DNA from: Pandoraea captiosa
GTDB lineage: Bacteria > Pseudomonadota > Gammaproteobacteria > Burkholderiales > Burkholderiaceae
Direction: 5' to 3'
Assembly (NCBI RefSeq): GCF_902459775.1
Contig: NZ_CABPSQ010000003.1
Coordinates: 496,001 to 560,000, forward strand
Length of the DNA: 64,000 bases
A model generated the notes under the pieces. It was not told the origin of the DNA. It worked only from the letters and a program-made list of their open reading frames with translations, and searched no databases. Position 1 is the first letter of the stretch; every line of letters starts with the position of its first letter. A program made the translations under genes and the position numbers. Below, one piece after another: positions 44,515-54,809 of the stretch.

Positions 44515-46080
44515 ATGATCAAGCAAGCTCTCATCTCCGTCTCCGACAAGACCGGCATCGTCGACTTCGCCAAGTCGCTCGCCGCCCAGGGTGTGTCGAT
44601 TCTCTCTACCGGCGGTACCGCCAAACTGCTGGCCGACGCCGGTCTGAAAGTGACCGAAGTGGCCGACTACACCGGCTTCCCGGAAATGCTCGACGGGCGC
44701 GTGAAGACGCTGCATCCGAAGGTGCACGGCGGCATCCTGGCGCGTCGCGATCTGCCCGAACACATGGCAGCGCTCGATCAGCACGGCATTCCGACGATCG
44801 ACCTGCTCGTGGTGAACCTGTACCCGTTCGTGCAGACGGTGGCCAAGGACGACTGCTCGCTCGAAGACGCCATCGAGAACATCGACATCGGCGGCCCGAC
44901 CATGCTGCGCTCGGCGGCCAAGAACCATCGTGACGTTACCGTGATCGTCGACCCGGCCGACTACGGCGTGGTGCTCGACGAAATGAAGGCAAACGGCAAC
45001 ACCGTCGGCTACGCCACGAACTTCCGCCTGGCGACCAAGGTGTTCGCACACACCGCGCAATACGACGGTGCGATCACCAATTACCTGACGAGCCTGGGCG
45101 AGTCGCTGCGTCACAGCGAGCGCTCGGCCTACCCGGCAACGCTGAACCTCGCCTATACCAAAGTGCAGGACATGCGTTACGGCGAGAATCCGCATCAGAG
45201 CGCCGCGTTCTATCGCGACATCACCACGCCCGAAGGCTCGCTGGCGAACTATCGCCAGTTGCAGGGCAAGGAATTGTCGTACAACAACATTGCCGATGCC
45301 GACGCCGCCTGGGAATGTGTGAAGACGTTCGAAGCGCCGGCCTGCGTGATCATCAAGCACGCGAACCCGTGCGGCGTGGCCGTGGCGGCATCGCCCGCCG
45401 AAGCGTACGCCAAGGCGTTCCAGACGGATCCGACCTCGGCGTTCGGCGGCATCATCGCCTTTAACCGCGAAGTCGACGAAGCCGCAGCGCAAGCCGTGGC
45501 CAAGCAGTTCGTGGAAGTGCTGCTCGCGCCGTCGTTCAGCGAAGCCGCGAAGCAGGTCTTCGCCGCCAAGCAGAACGTGCGTCTGCTGGAAGTGCCGCTG
45601 GGCAATGGCGTGAACCAGTACGACTTCAAGCGCGTTGGTGGCGGCCTGCTCGTGCAGTCGCCGGACGCGAAGAACGTGGCACCGCACGAACTGCGTGTCG
45701 TCACGAAGCGTCACCCGACGCCGAAGGAAATGGAAGACCTGCTGTTCGCATGGCGTGTGGCAAAGTACGTCAAGTCGAACGCCATCGTGTTCTGCGCCGG
45801 CGGCATGACGCTGGGCGTGGGCGCAGGCCAGATGAGCCGCGTCGACTCGGCCCGTATTGCGAGCATCAAGGCGCAAAATGCCGGTCTGTCGCTCAACGGC
45901 TCGGCCGTGGCCTCCGACGCCTTCTTCCCGTTCCGTGACGGCCTCGACGTGGTGGTCGATGCCGGCGCGACGTGCGTGATTCACCCGGGCGGTTCGATGC
46001 GCGACGACGAAGTCATCGCCGCGGCCGACGAGCGCAATGTCGCCATGCTGATGACGGGCACGCGTCACTTCCGCCATTAA
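44515..46080 (+). CDS. purH: bifunctional AICAR formyltransferase / IMP cyclohydrolase
   Basis: It carries out the last two steps of de novo IMP synthesis. It has 521 residues. The N-terminal MGS-like cyclohydrolase domain opens [19 protein letters not shown]. The formyltransferase domain carries [15 protein letters not shown] with the catalytic Lys-His. It is 87 bases after fis and ends in a strong terminator. Confidence 0.98.
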   Translation: MIKQALISVSDKTGIVDFAKSLAAQGVSILSTGGTAKLLADAGLKVTEVADYTGFPEMLDGRVKTLHPKVHGGILARRDLPEHMAALDQHGIPTIDLLVVNLYPFVQTVAKDDCSLEDAIENIDIGGPTMLRSAAKNHRDVTVIVDPADYGVVLDEMKANGNTVGYATNFRLATKVFAHTAQYDGAITNYLTSLGESLRHSERSAYPATLNLAYTKVQDMRYGENPHQSAAFYRDITTPEGSLANYRQLQGKELSYNNIADADAAWECVKTFEAPACVIIKHANPCGVAVAASPAEAYAKAFQTDPTSAFGGIIAFNREVDEAAAQAVAKQFVEVLLAPSFSEAAKQVFAAKQNVRLLEVPLGNGVNQYDFKRVGGGLLVQSPDAKNVAPHELRVVTKRHPTPKEMEDLLFAWRVAKYVKSNAIVFCAGGMTLGVGAGQMSRVDSARIASIKAQNAGLSLNGSAVASDAFFPFRDGLDVVVDAGATCVIHPGGSMRDDEVIAAADERNVAMLMTGTRHFRH

Positions 46081-46167
46081 GCGGCCACTCAGCCGCCACC
46101 AAGCCCTGCCGGACTTCCCCGCGCTGGCCCTCACCTGGCCATGCGCGCAGACGGAAGACCGAAACGC

Positions 46168-46195
46168 AAAAAGGACATCCTCGGATGTCCTTTTT
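46168..46195. terminator. bidirectional terminator between purH and porin gene
   Basis: AAAAAGGACATCC pairs with GGATGTCCTTTTT around TC. The A and T runs on both sides let it stop transcription from either strand, and it lies between converging genes. Confidence 0.8.
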
Positions 46196-46358
46196 GTTTA
46201 GCGCGCGACGCATGTGATGACAACCCGGATCGGGCTTGCGCCCGGCGCCGAACCGGCACCGGGCGCATCCGACACTTCCGGCGACGCTGCCCCCCCGGGT
46301 CGACGTCGCACGACGAAGCGGTGACGGTTCCGCCTCAGAAGCCTTGAGTGAGTTGCCG

Positions 46359-47423
46359 TCAGAAGTAGTGCGCGAGACCCACGGCCACGCCCACCTGATT
46401 GCTGCCCGGCACGATAGTCATGCCGTAGCCCGTCACACCGAGGTTCGAGCCGTTCTGGTTGCGCGAGAAGCCGACTTCCGCAAACAGCTGCGTACGCTTG
46501 GAGATCAGATACGCCGCGTTGGCCGCCAGCAGGTACGGATGCTGATTCGCCGAGGTGATGTTGTTGTAGTAGATCGCGCCCGAGAGAATCACTTCGGTCA
46601 CCGGTCGGTATTGCAGCCCCGCGAAGTACAGCTCGTTGCGCCCGGCCACGCCCGGCACTTTGCTCAGGTACCACTGATAGCCGATGTACGGTTTCCAGTT
46701 GCCGATGGCATAGCTCGCGCCTGCGGCCACGCGTTGCGTCGTGGCACCCTGCGTCGCGACGGACGTACCCTGTTGCTGGTCGTAGGCCACCGAAACATTC
46801 AGGGGACCGTTGGCGTAGCCAAGCGAGACGCCATACTCCTTGCCGACGCGCCATTCGCCTGGCACCTGTCCGCCGTTGGCAATGCTCGCGTCATAGCCCG
46901 TCGAAAACAGCCCGGCAATCTTCACGCCGCTGAAGTTGCCCGCGTACTTGATCGAGTTGTCCGCCTTACCGACGAACTGGGGATCGAGCGCCGGGAGCGC
47001 GTAGCTGTAGTAGCTCAGCGGATCCAGTTCGAGAAAGGCGTCGTAAATCAGATTCTTCTGACGACCGAGCGTCAACGCGCCCCATTCGTTCTGCAAACCG
47101 ACGTAGGCCTGACGGCCGAACATCCGCCCCCCTTGTTGCAACTGTCCCGTGTTGAGGTTGATACCCGCCTCAAGTTGCATGATGGCCTTGAGGCCACCGC
47201 CCAGATCTTCGGAACCTTTGAAGCCGAAGCGATTCGGTGCCTGCGAGCCGTTACTGGCGCGCAGCAACGACGACTTGCTTCCGTTGGCGTTGCCCCCCGC
47301 GTTGCTCAGGTATTCCACGCTGTTATCCAGAATTCCGTAGATCTGCAACCCGTCGGCCTTGGCGCCGCCTGCTGCGAGCGCCAACGCCATCGCCATCCAA
47401 ACCTTGCGCTTGCTGTGTTTCAT
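46359..47423 (-). CDS. outer-membrane porin (Gram-negative porin family, betaproteobacterial type)
   Basis: A general diffusion porin of 354 residues. A signal peptide (KVWMAMALALAAGGAKA, cut near residue 23) is followed by DGLQIYGILDNSVEYLSN, the normal first strand of this family. Further strands alternate hydrophobic residues, and the protein ends in the C-terminal phenylalanine (GLAHYF) needed for Bam recognition. PNRFGFKGSEDLGGGLKA is a conserved strand-turn. Selectivity is unknown. Confidence 0.95.
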   Translation of the reverse strand: MKHSKRKVWMAMALALAAGGAKADGLQIYGILDNSVEYLSNAGGNANGSKSSLLRASNGSQAPNRFGFKGSEDLGGGLKAIMQLEAGINLNTGQLQQGGRMFGRQAYVGLQNEWGALTLGRQKNLIYDAFLELDPLSYYSYALPALDPQFVGKADNSIKYAGNFSGVKIAGLFSTGYDASIANGGQVPGEWRVGKEYGVSLGYANGPLNVSVAYDQQQGTSVATQGATTQRVAAGASYAIGNWKPYIGYQWYLSKVPGVAGRNELYFAGLQYRPVTEVILSGAIYYNNITSANQHPYLLAANAAYLISKRTQLFAEVGFSRNQNGSNLGVTGYGMTIVPGSNQVGVAVGLAHYF

Positions 47424-47543
47424 GACATTCCCTTGTTTATATTGGACTACGAATTACACTGCCGTCATGCACTGCGAGACGACCGCGCCTTGCGCCTCAT
47501 GAGGGCGCTTCGGCACACAGCCGCTGGGGGGAGCGTTACGATC

Positions 47544-48611
47544 TCAGGCCGCGCATATCTGTGGCGAGGGATCGGCGCGACGCGCCGACTGGCTGCCCGA
47601 CTGGCTGCCCGACTGAATGCACGACGAAAGGTGCACAGAAAGGTCAACGCCATTTCTCAATGCCGTCATCTCGGCGAGGATGGCCAGCGCGATCTCCGGC
47701 GGCGTGCGCGCACCGAGCGGCAAACCGACGGGGCCATGCAGACGGTCGATCTGCGTGCTGCTCAGATCGAACATCGCCAGCCGTTCGCGGCGCGACGCCT
47801 GATTGCGCCGTGAACCGATCGCGCCGATATAGAACGCATCGGACTTGAGCGCTTCGAGCAACGCCATGTCGTCGAGCTTGGGATCGTGCGTGAGTGCGAC
47901 GATGGCCGTATTGCCGTCGGGCCGCAGACGCACGATCAGGTCGTCCGGCATCTCGGTCGAGCGCATAACGTGCGGTGTGTGCGGTGTGTGCGATGTGTGC
48001 GTCGCGTCAATCGTCACGTCGTGGATATCGCGCGGATCGCAGATCACGATCTGATAGCCGAGCGGCACGGCCATGCTCACGAGGTGTCGGGTCAGTTGTC
48101 CGTCGCCGATCACGATGATTCGCCAGCGCGGTCCGAACGGCACGCTCAGACGCGCAGGCGTGTACGCGAACGCCATCGGTTGCGAAGCGGTTAGCACACG
48201 CGCCTGTCCGGTACGCAGATCGAGCTCGCGCACCCCGAGACGCCCGGCGGCGATGGCTTCACGCATGGCATCGAGTTCGCTGCGCGGCGTCACGTGTTCG
48301 ATGACGAGTTCGAGCGTTCCCCCGCAGGGCAGGCCGAATCGGTGAGCTTCATCCGCACTCATGCCGTACGTCTGCACATGCGGACGCAAGCCCGGGCGAA
48401 AGCCGGCGGCGACCTTGGCGAGCAGGTCGTCCTCGATGCATCCGCCGGACACCGAGCCGGCCACCCGGCCACGCGTGGTCAGCGCCATCAGGGCGCCGAC
48501 CGGACGCGGGGCCGAGCCCCACGTGCGGGCGACACTCGCAAGCAGCACGTCGTCGCCCTGCGACTGCCAGCGCGCCACGGCGTCCAGCACCTCGGCGTCG
48601 AGCCCGTCCAT
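47544..48611 (-). CDS. XdhC/CoxI-family protein, molybdenum cofactor insertion factor
   Basis: A cytoplasmic factor that matures and inserts the molybdenum cofactor into xanthine-oxidase-type enzymes. It has 355 residues. The N-terminal XdhC domain has RTWGSAPRPVGALMAL and GSVSGGCIEDDLLAK. A Rossmann domain begins at IIVIGDGQLTRHLVSMA, and YIGAIGSRRNQASRRERL is the other family mark. Two microrepeat insertions are odd: a His/Thr-rich THTSHTPHTPH loop from a 9-bp repeat (47970-48005) and a QSGSQSGSQS tail from a 12-bp repeat (47585-47620). Its ATG overlaps the last base of the Mo-binding subunit stop. Confidence 0.9.
   Translation of the reverse strand: MDGLDAEVLDAVARWQSQGDDVLLASVARTWGSAPRPVGALMALTTRGRVAGSVSGGCIEDDLLAKVAAGFRPGLRPHVQTYGMSADEAHRFGLPCGGTLELVIEHVTPRSELDAMREAIAAGRLGVRELDLRTGQARVLTASQPMAFAYTPARLSVPFGPRWRIIVIGDGQLTRHLVSMAVPLGYQIVICDPRDIHDVTIDATHTSHTPHTPHVMRSTEMPDDLIVRLRPDGNTAIVALTHDPKLDDMALLEALKSDAFYIGAIGSRRNQASRRERLAMFDLSSTQIDRLHGPVGLPLGARTPPEIALAILAEMTALRNGVDLSVHLSSCIQSGSQSGSQSARRADPSPQICAA
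47585..47620. repeat. three 12-bp repeats in the xdhC C-terminus
   Basis: CCGACTGGCTGC occurs twice and CCGACTGAATGC once, in tandem. They encode the Gln-Ser-Gly-Ser tail on the minus strand. Confidence 0.8.
47970..48005. repeat. four 9-bp repeats inside xdhC
   Basis: GTGCGGTGT, GTGCGGTGT, GTGCGATGT and GTGCGTCGC stand in tandem. On the minus strand they code a His/Thr/Ser/Pro loop in the Rossmann domain. Confidence 0.8.
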
Positions 48612-50920
48612 TACACGCGGCCCTTTTCGGAGGGTGACGGCGAGGGCGAGGACGCCGCCGTCGCCAACGCGCGTGCCTCGGTCACCGTCTGCGGCAACGG
48701 CATGGCGCGCGCACGCACGCCCGTGGCACGCCGGATCGCCTGCGCCACGGCCGGCGCCATCGGCGGCAGCGAGACTTCCCCGCAGCCCTGCGGCGGACGG
48801 TCGCTGGGCAGGATGACCGTTTCGACTTTCGGCATCTCCGCGAGATACAGCAGCGGATAGTCGCCAAAGTTGCTTTGCTCGACGCTGCCGTTGGCGAACG
48901 TGATCTGACTCTTGAAGGCGTTGGTCAGCGCGAAGCCGATACCGCCTTCGATATTCGCCCGGATGAGGTTCGGGTTGATCGCACGGCCGCAATCCACGCC
49001 GCACACCACGCGTTCGATCTTGAAGCGATCGTTCACGACACGCATCTCGAGCGCGATGGCAACATACGTCGAGAACGCCGCGCCGCGCCCGGTGTAGGTG
49101 CAATAGCCGAAGCCGCGATGCACGCCGGGTTTCGCCTTCGCGTGCCACCCTGCCGAGCTCACCGTGGTGTCGATCACACGCGTAGCAAGCGGATCGTGCC
49201 GAAGCAGGCGCTTGCGATAGTCGATGGGATCGACGCCCGCCGCTTCGGCCATCTCGTCGATGAAACTCTCGAGAAAGAACACGCTGGAGGTCGACCCGAC
49301 CGAGCGCATGAAGCTCACGGGAATGTTCGGTTGCGGCACGTCGACGCCTTCGACGAGCAGGTTCGGCACCGCATAGGCCAGGTCGTAGAGACCGTCGAGC
49401 ATGGTTTCGTCGTAACCGGCCTTCTCGTAGTGGTCCTTCTTGATGACGTTGTACATCGACTGCCCGGCCACGCGCATATGCATGGCCTTGGGCAATCCGT
49501 CGTTGCCGAGCACCGCCTGGAAGCGTCCCGACGCACACGGGCGATAAAAGCCGTGACGAATGTCGTCTTCACGCGAACGAATCACCTTGACGGGACGCCC
49601 GACGGCAGCCGACGCCACGGCCGCGTGAATGACGAAATCCGGCACATACTTGCGCCCGAAGCTGCCACCGAGGAACGTGGTGTGCACGATGACCTTTTCC
49701 GGCGGCAATTTGAAAATGCCCCCGAGCGCCCAGCGGACCTTGTCCTGCCCCTGAATCGGACCCCAGACTTCGATCTCGCCCTTGTCCTTTCGCACATGCA
49801 CCGTGGCGTTCACGGGTTCCATCGTCGCGTGGACGATGTAGGGCGAGTGGTATTCCCCGGTGACGACCTTGCCGCCCGCTGCGATCAATTCCTTCGCGTC
49901 GCCGATGTGGGTGGCAACGCCGCCCTTGGCGTGCAGCAACGCCTCGCGACGTTGCGCGAGAATCGTCGCGCTGTCGGCGGCAGGCCCGGCCTTCCATTCC
50001 ACGTCGAGTGCGTCGCAGGCCTTCTTCGCGCGCCAGTAGTCTTCGGCCACGACAATCACGGCGTCCTTGGCGAGCACCACGTCGTGCACGCCTTTGCGTG
50101 CCTTGATCTCGTCGCGATTGCGCACGGACAGCGGCGCACCGCCGGAGGTCGGCGCCATTCGGATCGCGCCGACGAGCATGTCCGGCACTTTCACGTCGAC
50201 GCCGAAGACGGCCGAACCATCCACCTTCGATGGCGTGTCGAGACGCGCGACCGATTTGCCGATCAGCGCGTGTGCCGCCTCGTTCTTGAGACGGGGATGC
50301 GGGTTAAGCGGCAGCTTCGCCGCTTCAGCGACGAGCTCGCCGTATCCGAACGAGCGACCCGATTGCGGATGCATGACGCGGCCATCGCGCGTGACGCAGT
50401 TGGTCGTGCGAACGCCGAAGCGGCGGGCAGCGACGCTCACGAGCGCTTCGCGCGCCTGTGCCCCGGCGATGCGCAGGCGCTCGTAGAACAACGTGGCGGA
50501 CATCGACGCGCCGACGAACTGCTGTAACGCTTCGTTCGCCGCAGCGGTCCGGTACGCGTCGCGCCCCGTCACGAATTCCACTCGCACACGCCGCCAGTCG
50601 GCGTCGAGTTCGTCGGCCAGGACCTGCGGCAAGCCGGTGTACACGCCCTGCCCCACTTCGCACTGCGAGAGGCCCAGGACGGTCGTGCCGTCGGCGTCGA
50701 TGCGAATCCAGTCGTTGATTTCGACAAGGTTGTCCCCGGCGGCATGTGCCTCGGGACTGGCCAGCCACGATGCCGAGAGCGGAATCATGAGGCTGCCGGC
50801 AGCCAGCGACATGCCTTTGAGCCACTGGCGGCGTGAGCGTGAGGTCGGTGAGTCCATGGGGCTGGTGGTTGTGGCGAGCGCGGTGGCGGGCGTCGTCGTG
50901 TCAGCGTTTTGCTGCGTCAT
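48611..50920 (-). CDS. molybdopterin-binding aldehyde/xanthine-type dehydrogenase large subunit (IorB-like), Tat-exported
   Basis: The catalytic subunit of a molybdenum hydroxylase, 769 residues. A twin-arginine signal (SRSRRQWLKGMSLAAG, about 27-42) predicts a periplasmic enzyme. Cofactor-binding segments include HTTFLGGSFGRKYVPDF and CEVGQGVYTGLPQVLADEL; QGCGEVSLPPMAPAVAQAI carries the catalytic Glu near the C-terminus. The pattern is that of isoquinoline 1-oxidoreductase beta-type enzymes, a broad group acting on aldehydes and N-heterocycles, so the substrate stays open. It overlaps the 2Fe-2S subunit gene by 20 bases and xdhC by one. Confidence 0.9.
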   Translation of the reverse strand: MTQQNADTTTPATALATTTSPMDSPTSRSRRQWLKGMSLAAGSLMIPLSASWLASPEAHAAGDNLVEINDWIRIDADGTTVLGLSQCEVGQGVYTGLPQVLADELDADWRRVRVEFVTGRDAYRTAAANEALQQFVGASMSATLFYERLRIAGAQAREALVSVAARRFGVRTTNCVTRDGRVMHPQSGRSFGYGELVAEAAKLPLNPHPRLKNEAAHALIGKSVARLDTPSKVDGSAVFGVDVKVPDMLVGAIRMAPTSGGAPLSVRNRDEIKARKGVHDVVLAKDAVIVVAEDYWRAKKACDALDVEWKAGPAADSATILAQRREALLHAKGGVATHIGDAKELIAAGGKVVTGEYHSPYIVHATMEPVNATVHVRKDKGEIEVWGPIQGQDKVRWALGGIFKLPPEKVIVHTTFLGGSFGRKYVPDFVIHAAVASAAVGRPVKVIRSREDDIRHGFYRPCASGRFQAVLGNDGLPKAMHMRVAGQSMYNVIKKDHYEKAGYDETMLDGLYDLAYAVPNLLVEGVDVPQPNIPVSFMRSVGSTSSVFFLESFIDEMAEAAGVDPIDYRKRLLRHDPLATRVIDTTVSSAGWHAKAKPGVHRGFGYCTYTGRGAAFSTYVAIALEMRVVNDRFKIERVVCGVDCGRAINPNLIRANIEGGIGFALTNAFKSQITFANGSVEQSNFGDYPLLYLAEMPKVETVILPSDRPPQGCGEVSLPPMAPAVAQAIRRATGVRARAMPLPQTVTEARALATAASSPSPSPSEKGRV

Positions 50921-51344
50921 GGATCGCCTCCCGGATACGGTGATAGGTGGCGCAGCGGCAGAGGTTGGTCATCGCCTCGTCGATTTGCGCGTCGGTCGGA
51001 TGCGGATGTTTGTCGAGCAGTGCAGCGGCGGCCATGACCATGCCGGACTGGCAGTAGCCGCATTGCGGCACGTCCTTGGCGATCCATGCCTGCTGAATCG
51101 GATGCGAGCGCGCGGGCGAGAGCGCTTCGATGGTCGTGATGCGTTTGCCGGCCACCGCCGAGACGGGCATGACGCACGTGCGTGTGGCCACGCCGTCGAT
51201 ATGCACCGTGCAAGCGCCGCACGCGCCGATGCCGCAACCGTATTTGGTGCCGGTCAGGCCCGCAGCATCGCGAATGACCCAGAGCAAAGGCGTATCGTCG
51301 TCGCCATCGAAGACGAAGGGCCGCCCGTTGAGTTGGAATTCCAT
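50901..51344 (-). CDS. (2Fe-2S)-binding small subunit of the molybdenum hydroxylase (IorA-like)
   Basis: The electron-transfer subunit, 147 residues. The plant-type cluster is CGIGACGACTVHIDG with a fourth Cys in TRTCVMP. The second cluster uses CGYCQSGM and NLCRCATYHRI. The ATG at 51344 has GGGAGA upstream and gives the standard N-terminus MEFQLNGRPFVF. There is no signal peptide, so it would be carried across with the Tat-bearing large subunit. It is the first structural gene after the araC gene. Confidence 0.93.
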   Translation of the reverse strand: MEFQLNGRPFVFDGDDDTPLLWVIRDAAGLTGTKYGCGIGACGACTVHIDGVATRTCVMPVSAVAGKRITTIEALSPARSHPIQQAWIAKDVPQCGYCQSGMVMAAAALLDKHPHPTDAQIDEAMTNLCRCATYHRIREAIHDAAKR

Positions 51345-51554
51345 TGACTCTCCCGTTGTGTCTGCCCGCTGCCGCGGTGCGCCTCCAGGGGCACCGGCAG
51401 ACGGCGAGTGAATTCTCACAACGAGGAAATTGTCGGACAACGGCCGCGCGGCCCGAAAAGGATGCCGTTCGTCCAGAGACGGGAAAACCCTCACGGGTGG
51501 CGGTTGTCGCGGGTGCGGTGGGTGTCGCGGGGGTCGCGACTGTGGTGGCGGTGG

Positions 51555-51578
51555 CCGCTTTGCCGCTTTGCCGCTTTG
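51555..51578. repeat. three perfect 8-bp repeats upstream of the hydroxylase genes
   Basis: CCGCTTTG occurs three times in tandem in the gap between araC and the 2Fe-2S subunit gene. A GT/GC-rich stretch with GGTGTCGCGGG-like copies lies on its left side. Confidence 0.8.
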
Positions 51579-51607
51579 GTATATGTAAGGCGTATGTGCG
51601 GCCCGAC

Positions 51608-52549
51608 TCAGCCGCCGAGTTCGCAGCTTCGCAGGTATTCGCGAGGTGGCAAGCCGTAGCAGCGACGAAACGCGCGGGTGAAGGCCTTTTCGGACGCATA
51701 GCCGACGGCATCCGCCACGTCGCCGATGCGTGCGCCCGCCCCCGCGAGACGCTCGGCCGCCAGATACATGCGATGCGTGGTGAGGTACGTCATCGGCGAC
51801 TCGCCGACGAGTTCGCGAAAACGCAGACAGAACTTCGAGCGCGACATGCCTGCGATCACGGCGAGTTGCTCTACGGTCCACGGCCGCTGCGGTGCTTCGT
51901 GCATGGACGCAATGGCGCGCCCCAGTTGCGGATCGGTCATGCCGCGCAACCAATGCGTGCTGGCGCCACCGTGCTTGCTCAGATAGGCGCGCAGAATCTG
52001 CACGAACAACACGTCGGCCAGACGTGCGACGGCGACACGCCATCCCGCCCCCCTCTGCATCGATTCTTCGATGAACCCCGCAATGGTGGTGGTGAGCAAG
52101 GCAGGGACGGCGGGATCGCCGGCACGAATGTGAATGAGCGGCGGCAGCGACGCGAGCAGCGGATTACGAACGCGGTCACGGAACATCACGACACCGGTGT
52201 ACAGATCGCTTACCGGACCGTCGCCGCCGGCGCGAAACGCCAGCGGCGTGTCGAGGCGAGGCTCGATGCCCTGCGCCGACATCATCGCTTCGAAGACGAT
52301 CGGCACCTCGTCCAGCGACGAGCACATCACGTGCTCGTGCCCATGCGGGAGCAGCACGCAATCTCCCGGCTCGACACGCACCGGCGCCATGCCCGCCACG
52401 ACGAGATAGAACGGTTCGCCCATTGCCGTGCGAAACGGCGCACCGTCGAGCGCCGGTTTGCGTAACGACCAGGGGGCGCCGAACGTGAAGCGGCCCGTGA
52501 CGACGGCATCCGCGCGCAAGTCGCCCAGCACGTCGCTCAGCGGGTCCAT
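51608..52549 (-). CDS. AraC-family transcriptional regulator with cupin_6 N-terminus
   Basis: A regulator of 313 residues. The N-terminal half is a cupin-type sensor domain (VRVEPGDCVLLPHGHEHVM). The C-terminal half has two helix-turn-helix units (WTVEQLAVIAGMSRSKFCLRF and RIGDVADAVGYASEKAFTRAF). I chose the ATG at 52549; an in-frame GTG at 52591 would add 14 residues. It lies 263 bases upstream of, and on the same strand as, the molybdenum hydroxylase genes and is the likely activator. The ligand is unknown. Confidence 0.9.
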   Translation of the reverse strand: MDPLSDVLGDLRADAVVTGRFTFGAPWSLRKPALDGAPFRTAMGEPFYLVVAGMAPVRVEPGDCVLLPHGHEHVMCSSLDEVPIVFEAMMSAQGIEPRLDTPLAFRAGGDGPVSDLYTGVVMFRDRVRNPLLASLPPLIHIRAGDPAVPALLTTTIAGFIEESMQRGAGWRVAVARLADVLFVQILRAYLSKHGGASTHWLRGMTDPQLGRAIASMHEAPQRPWTVEQLAVIAGMSRSKFCLRFRELVGESPMTYLTTHRMYLAAERLAGAGARIGDVADAVGYASEKAFTRAFRRCYGLPPREYLRSCELGG

Positions 52550-52902
52550 CGCGTCCCGCCTTGCGCTCCACTTTGCGCCCCACAGCCGCACTTTTGTTTC
52601 ATGGGTGGAACCTTGATTTACTTATGGATAACCGAAGTATGCCGTTTTGCTGACCGGAAAAATATTGGGATTGTCCTGAGGGAGCGGTAGGAAGGTTGGC
52701 GGGACCGCCTGGACGCGCGCGCGAGCGCTACGGGGGAAGTGGGGAAAGTGGAGGAAGCGGGCGCAGGATCCGGCGGGCATTGGCGCGTCGCGCGGGCGGG
52801 GATGCTGACGTGCGAGCCTGTGCCCGGCGGGGCCGGGCACAGGCTGCGATGTGGCGCTCGCGGATCAGTGACGTCGAGGACGTCAGTGGCGTCAGTGCGA
52901 CG
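52550..52902. other. intergenic region between hutD-like gene and araC
   Basis: No gene is supported. An AT-richer stretch (about 52610-52680) upstream of araC probably holds its promoter. Near the right end, degenerate 9-bp copies of GACGTCAGT (52870-52907) reach into the last codon of the hutD-like gene. Confidence 0.45.
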
Positions 52903-53532
52903 TCAGTGGCGCGCGAGGGTGGTGAGGAAGACGTCTGTGGCCGCGCCGACGGCCTGCAATTCGCAGTTGAGGCCACCTTCGGTACGGTCGATCTCGTTCA
53001 TCTCGTTGATCAGCAGCGCATGACCCGCCGCGATCGTCGTCTGCGCATCGCCGAAGGCGACGCGCACCTCGCCGTGTGCGCAGTAGAGAAACGCCACGGC
53101 GGTATGCACCGACAGCGTCCAGGTCAGCGTCTGCCCTTCGAGACGATGTTGTGTCAGCGTGTGCCGCCATTCGCCGCGACGTGTCATGACGTTGAAGTCG
53201 TCAATCGGCACGCCGGGCACATCGAGTACCGGCGTGCTGCTCACGGCCAGTTCCCCGGCGAAGGCGTAGGGCGGCGTGTGCGTCGTTAACGTGACATCCG
53301 GATGCCCCTGCACGTTGAGCGTAAGCGTGCCGCCCCGGACGATAGCGAGCGACCGGTCAATGCCAGCAAACACAGAGAACGGGCCGGGTGCAGCCACCGT
53401 GGCCGTGCTGATACGCCAGTCGAAACCGTCTTCGCCGGGTCGACGCGCCACGGCGAGTTCCGTCGTGACACCCTGACCGTTCTTCCACGGCATTGTCAGA
53501 AAGTCGGCCGGGCCGAGCACTTGTCGTTTCAT
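52903..53532 (-). CDS. HutD/Ves family cupin protein
   Basis: A cytoplasmic protein of 209 residues. [16 protein letters not shown] near the N-terminus and [17 protein letters not shown] are typical of HutD/Ves (DUF886) bicupins. In Pseudomonas HutD limits histidine-utilisation output; in enterobacteria Ves is cold-responsive. No hut genes are nearby, so the role here is uncertain. Its ATG overlaps the proA stop by four bases, an unusual partner. Confidence 0.85.
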   Translation of the reverse strand: MKRQVLGPADFLTMPWKNGQGVTTELAVARRPGEDGFDWRISTATVAAPGPFSVFAGIDRSLAIVRGGTLTLNVQGHPDVTLTTHTPPYAFAGELAVSSTPVLDVPGVPIDDFNVMTRRGEWRHTLTQHRLEGQTLTWTLSVHTAVAFLYCAHGEVRVAFGDAQTTIAAGHALLINEMNEIDRTEGGLNCELQAVGAATDVFLTTLARH

Positions 53533-54809
53533 TGGCGGACTTCACCGTGACCGAACACGACATACTTCAGGCTCGTGAGCCCTTCGAGACCCACCGGGCC
53601 ACGTGCGTGCAGCTTGTCGTTGGAGATACCGATTTCCGCACCGAGACCGAACTCGAACCCGTCGGCAAAACGCGTGCTCGCGTTGATCATCACGCTGGCC
53701 GAGTCTACTTCGCGCAGGAACTGCATGGCGTCGGTGTAGTTCTCGGTCACGATGGCGTCGGTGTGATGCGAGCCATAACGGTTGATGTGGGCGATGGCCG
53801 CTGCCATGCCGTCGACGATCCGGATGGCCAGCACCGGCGCAAGGTACTCCGTCGACCAGTCTTCCTCGGTTGCCGCGATGGCGCCGCTCACGCCGGCTTG
53901 CGCCAATGCGGCGAGCGTGCGCTCGCACCCCCGCAATTCGACCTGCTTGCTCTGGAACATGCGCGCGATGGCGGGCAACTGGTCGATGGCGCGCTGATCG
54001 ATGAGCAACGTCTCCATGGTGTTGCAGGTGCCGTAGCGATGCGTCTTCGCGTTCTCGCAGATCGCCAGCGCCTTGGCCGGGTCGGCCTGCGCGTCGACAT
54101 AGACGTGACAGATGCCGTCGAGGTGCTTGATCATCGGCACGCGCGCGTCCTGCATCAGACGCGCGATCAGGCTCTTGCCGCCGCGCGGCACGATCACGTC
54201 CACGTATTCCGTCATGGTGATGAGCTCGCCGACCGCCGCACGATCCGGCGTGCTCACGACCTGCACGGCGTCGCCGGGCAGGCCGGTGGCGGCCAGCGCA
54301 TCGGCGATAAGCGCCGCCAGCGCCGTATTGCTCTCGATGGCCTCCGAGCCGCCGCGCAGGATGGTGGCGTTGCCCGACTTGAGACAAAGCGCAGCGGCGT
54401 CGATGGTCACATTGGGACGCGATTCGTAAATGATGCCGATAACGCCCAGCGGCACCCGCATCTGGCCGACCTGAATGCCGCTCGGCTGCACACGCACGTT
54501 GCCGATTTCACCGATCGGGTCCGACAGGCTCGCAATCTGGCGCAACCCTTCGATCATCGTACGCAGGGCTTTGTCGGACAGCGTGAGACGGTCGATGAAC
54601 GCAGCATCCTGACCGTTGGCCCGTGCGCGCTCGAGGTCGCGGCGGTTCACTTCCTGCAAGCTCGCGCCTTCACGCTCGATGGCGTCGGCAATCGCGAGCA
54701 AGGCGCGGTTCTTGGCAGCGGTATCGGCGCGCGCCATCGCACGCGAGGCTTCGCGCGCGCGTTGGCCCAGCGACTGCATGTAGGCTTTGATATCCACGTT
54801 GATATCCAT
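53529..54809 (-). CDS. proA: gamma-glutamyl phosphate reductase
   Basis: The second enzyme of proline synthesis, 426 residues. The aldehyde-dehydrogenase-type catalytic Cys is in [12 protein letters not shown], and the NADPH region includes [20 protein letters not shown]. The ATG at 54809 gives the expected short N-terminus; an in-frame start at 54938 would add 43 residues of unlike sequence. proB is not adjacent. Confidence 0.95.
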   Translation of the reverse strand: MDINVDIKAYMQSLGQRAREASRAMARADTAAKNRALLAIADAIEREGASLQEVNRRDLERARANGQDAAFIDRLTLSDKALRTMIEGLRQIASLSDPIGEIGNVRVQPSGIQVGQMRVPLGVIGIIYESRPNVTIDAAALCLKSGNATILRGGSEAIESNTALAALIADALAATGLPGDAVQVVSTPDRAAVGELITMTEYVDVIVPRGGKSLIARLMQDARVPMIKHLDGICHVYVDAQADPAKALAICENAKTHRYGTCNTMETLLIDQRAIDQLPAIARMFQSKQVELRGCERTLAALAQAGVSGAIAATEEDWSTEYLAPVLAIRIVDGMAAAIAHINRYGSHHTDAIVTENYTDAMQFLREVDSASVMINASTRFADGFEFGLGAEIGISNDKLHARGPVGLEGLTSLKYVVFGHGEVRQ

